Assembly (NCBI GenBank): GCA_026395455.1
Contig: JAPLYR010000096.1
Span: 1 to 22,139 of the forward strand
Origin: Candidatus Roizmanbacteria bacterium
GTDB lineage: Bacteria > Patescibacteriota > Microgenomatia > UBA1406 > GWC2-37-13
Direction: 5' to 3'
DNA length: 22,139 nucleotides
Under the pieces are notes generated by a model, which was not told where the DNA came from, searched no databases, and worked only from the letters and a program-made list of their open reading frames with translations. How positions within the stretch are numbered: the stretch's first letter is position 1; each line of letters starts with the position of its first letter. A program made the position numbers and the translations under genes. Shown piece after piece: positions 21,819 through 22,139 of the stretch.

Positions 21819-22139
21819 TTATTCCTCAATAATGGTGTCTACTATTGTTTTGTATGAATCAGGCGGAAGTTTTTTTGCTTCATTAAAATATGCGGGATCG
21901 ATATAAAAATATTTATTTTTATAGAGCTTACCATATATCACAACAGACTCATGTGTACGAATTATGTTGTTTAATATTTCATGACTAAGTATAGTTTCAT
22001 TATATTGACAAAGAAGAATCAACTCCTTATTTTTAATAAATTGATCTAACTTTACTTCATATTCTGTGAGACTCTCCACAATTATCTTATTGTTTGTTAA
22101 ATCCATTTCACCAATCCCCCTCAAGCCAATATATCCTTC
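21819..22139 (-). CDS. MEDS-domain sensor-like protein (partial, 5' end beyond the window)
   Basis: The reading frame stays open to the right edge, so at least 107 C-terminal residues are seen and the start lies outside. The sequence matches the second half of a MEDS (DcmR-type sensory) domain: GLRGIGEMDL, then a helix with EYEVKLDQFI, ILLCQYNETILSHEILNNII, RTHESVVIYGKLYKNKYFYI and a short tail. MEDS domains have a RecA-like core and usually precede kinase or regulator modules. Here the protein ends just after the domain, so it is a stand-alone MEDS protein or has its output module at the N-terminus, which is less usual. The ligand is unknown. Confidence 0.78.
   Translation of the reverse strand, partial: EGYIGLRGIGEMDLTNNKIIVESLTEYEVKLDQFIKNKELILLCQYNETILSHEILNNIIRTHESVVIYGKLYKNKYFYIDPAYFNEAKKLPPDSYKTIVDTIIEE

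Noticed and set aside
1..22139. CRISPR arrays, insertion sequences, phage genes or tRNA-linked att sites
   Set aside because: No regularly spaced repeats, transposase or integrase motifs, or tRNA genes were seen anywhere in the window.

Overview
The window is AT-rich, densely packed DNA from a small-genome bacterium, most likely a Patescibacteria/CPR member and perhaps Microgenomates. This is inferred from gene content, because no rRNA or classic marker is present. The clues are a coiled-coil SpoIID-like hydrolase, a two-helix VirB2/TrbC-like pilin, short Cys-rich or Pro/Thr-rich membrane-anchored surface proteins, GT-C and O-antigen-ligase-type envelope enzymes, many short conserved proteins of unknown function, and almost no Shine-Dalgarno sites. 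The standard genetic code fits, with TGA used as stop.

Layout. 1-4010: a Cys-rich anchored protein, SmpB, a decayed type 1 IPP isomerase (Nudix) pseudogene, an O-antigen-ligase-like gene with one in-frame TGA, and an acyltransferase-3 protein. 3983-7674: SpoIID/LytB protein, an intergenic inverted-repeat element, a pilin-like protein, a Pro/Thr-rich protein with an LPXTG-like tail, and a conserved two-helix membrane protein. 7577-8203: a HARP-family (protein-only RNase P) PIN protein. 8377-13952: a vitamin B12 locus made of nrdR, class II B12-dependent ribonucleotide reductase nrdJ, PduO-type cobalamin adenosyltransferase, a DUF4430 anchored protein and a DUF6580/ECF-S-like membrane protein. 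It is followed by a compact cobalamin riboswitch that overlaps the 3' end of the transporter gene and leads into an unrecognised zinc-ribbon protein. 13986-17584: an unknown soluble protein, then a minus-strand cluster of MGMT-like protein, S-component-like membrane protein, stand-alone [FeFe]-hydrogenase H-cluster-domain protein, GT87 glycosyltransferase and thioredoxin. 17647-22139: a large secreted multi-domain protein, DUF167, a Nudix protein with an altered C-terminus, two small anchored proteins, a SET-domain protein with a post-SET zinc motif, and a MEDS-domain protein running off the right edge.

Working together. The B12 genes form a coherent salvage-and-use unit: take up a corrinoid, adenosylate it, and use AdoCbl for dNTP synthesis under NrdR, with an AdoCbl sensor at the end of the unit. 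No corrin biosynthesis gene is present here. The envelope genes point to glycan assembly and remodelling.

A regulatory theme is that many start codons lie exactly 6 nt (range about 5-9) downstream of a TANNNT -10 box, often with an extended TGn. This implies leaderless mRNAs as the default.
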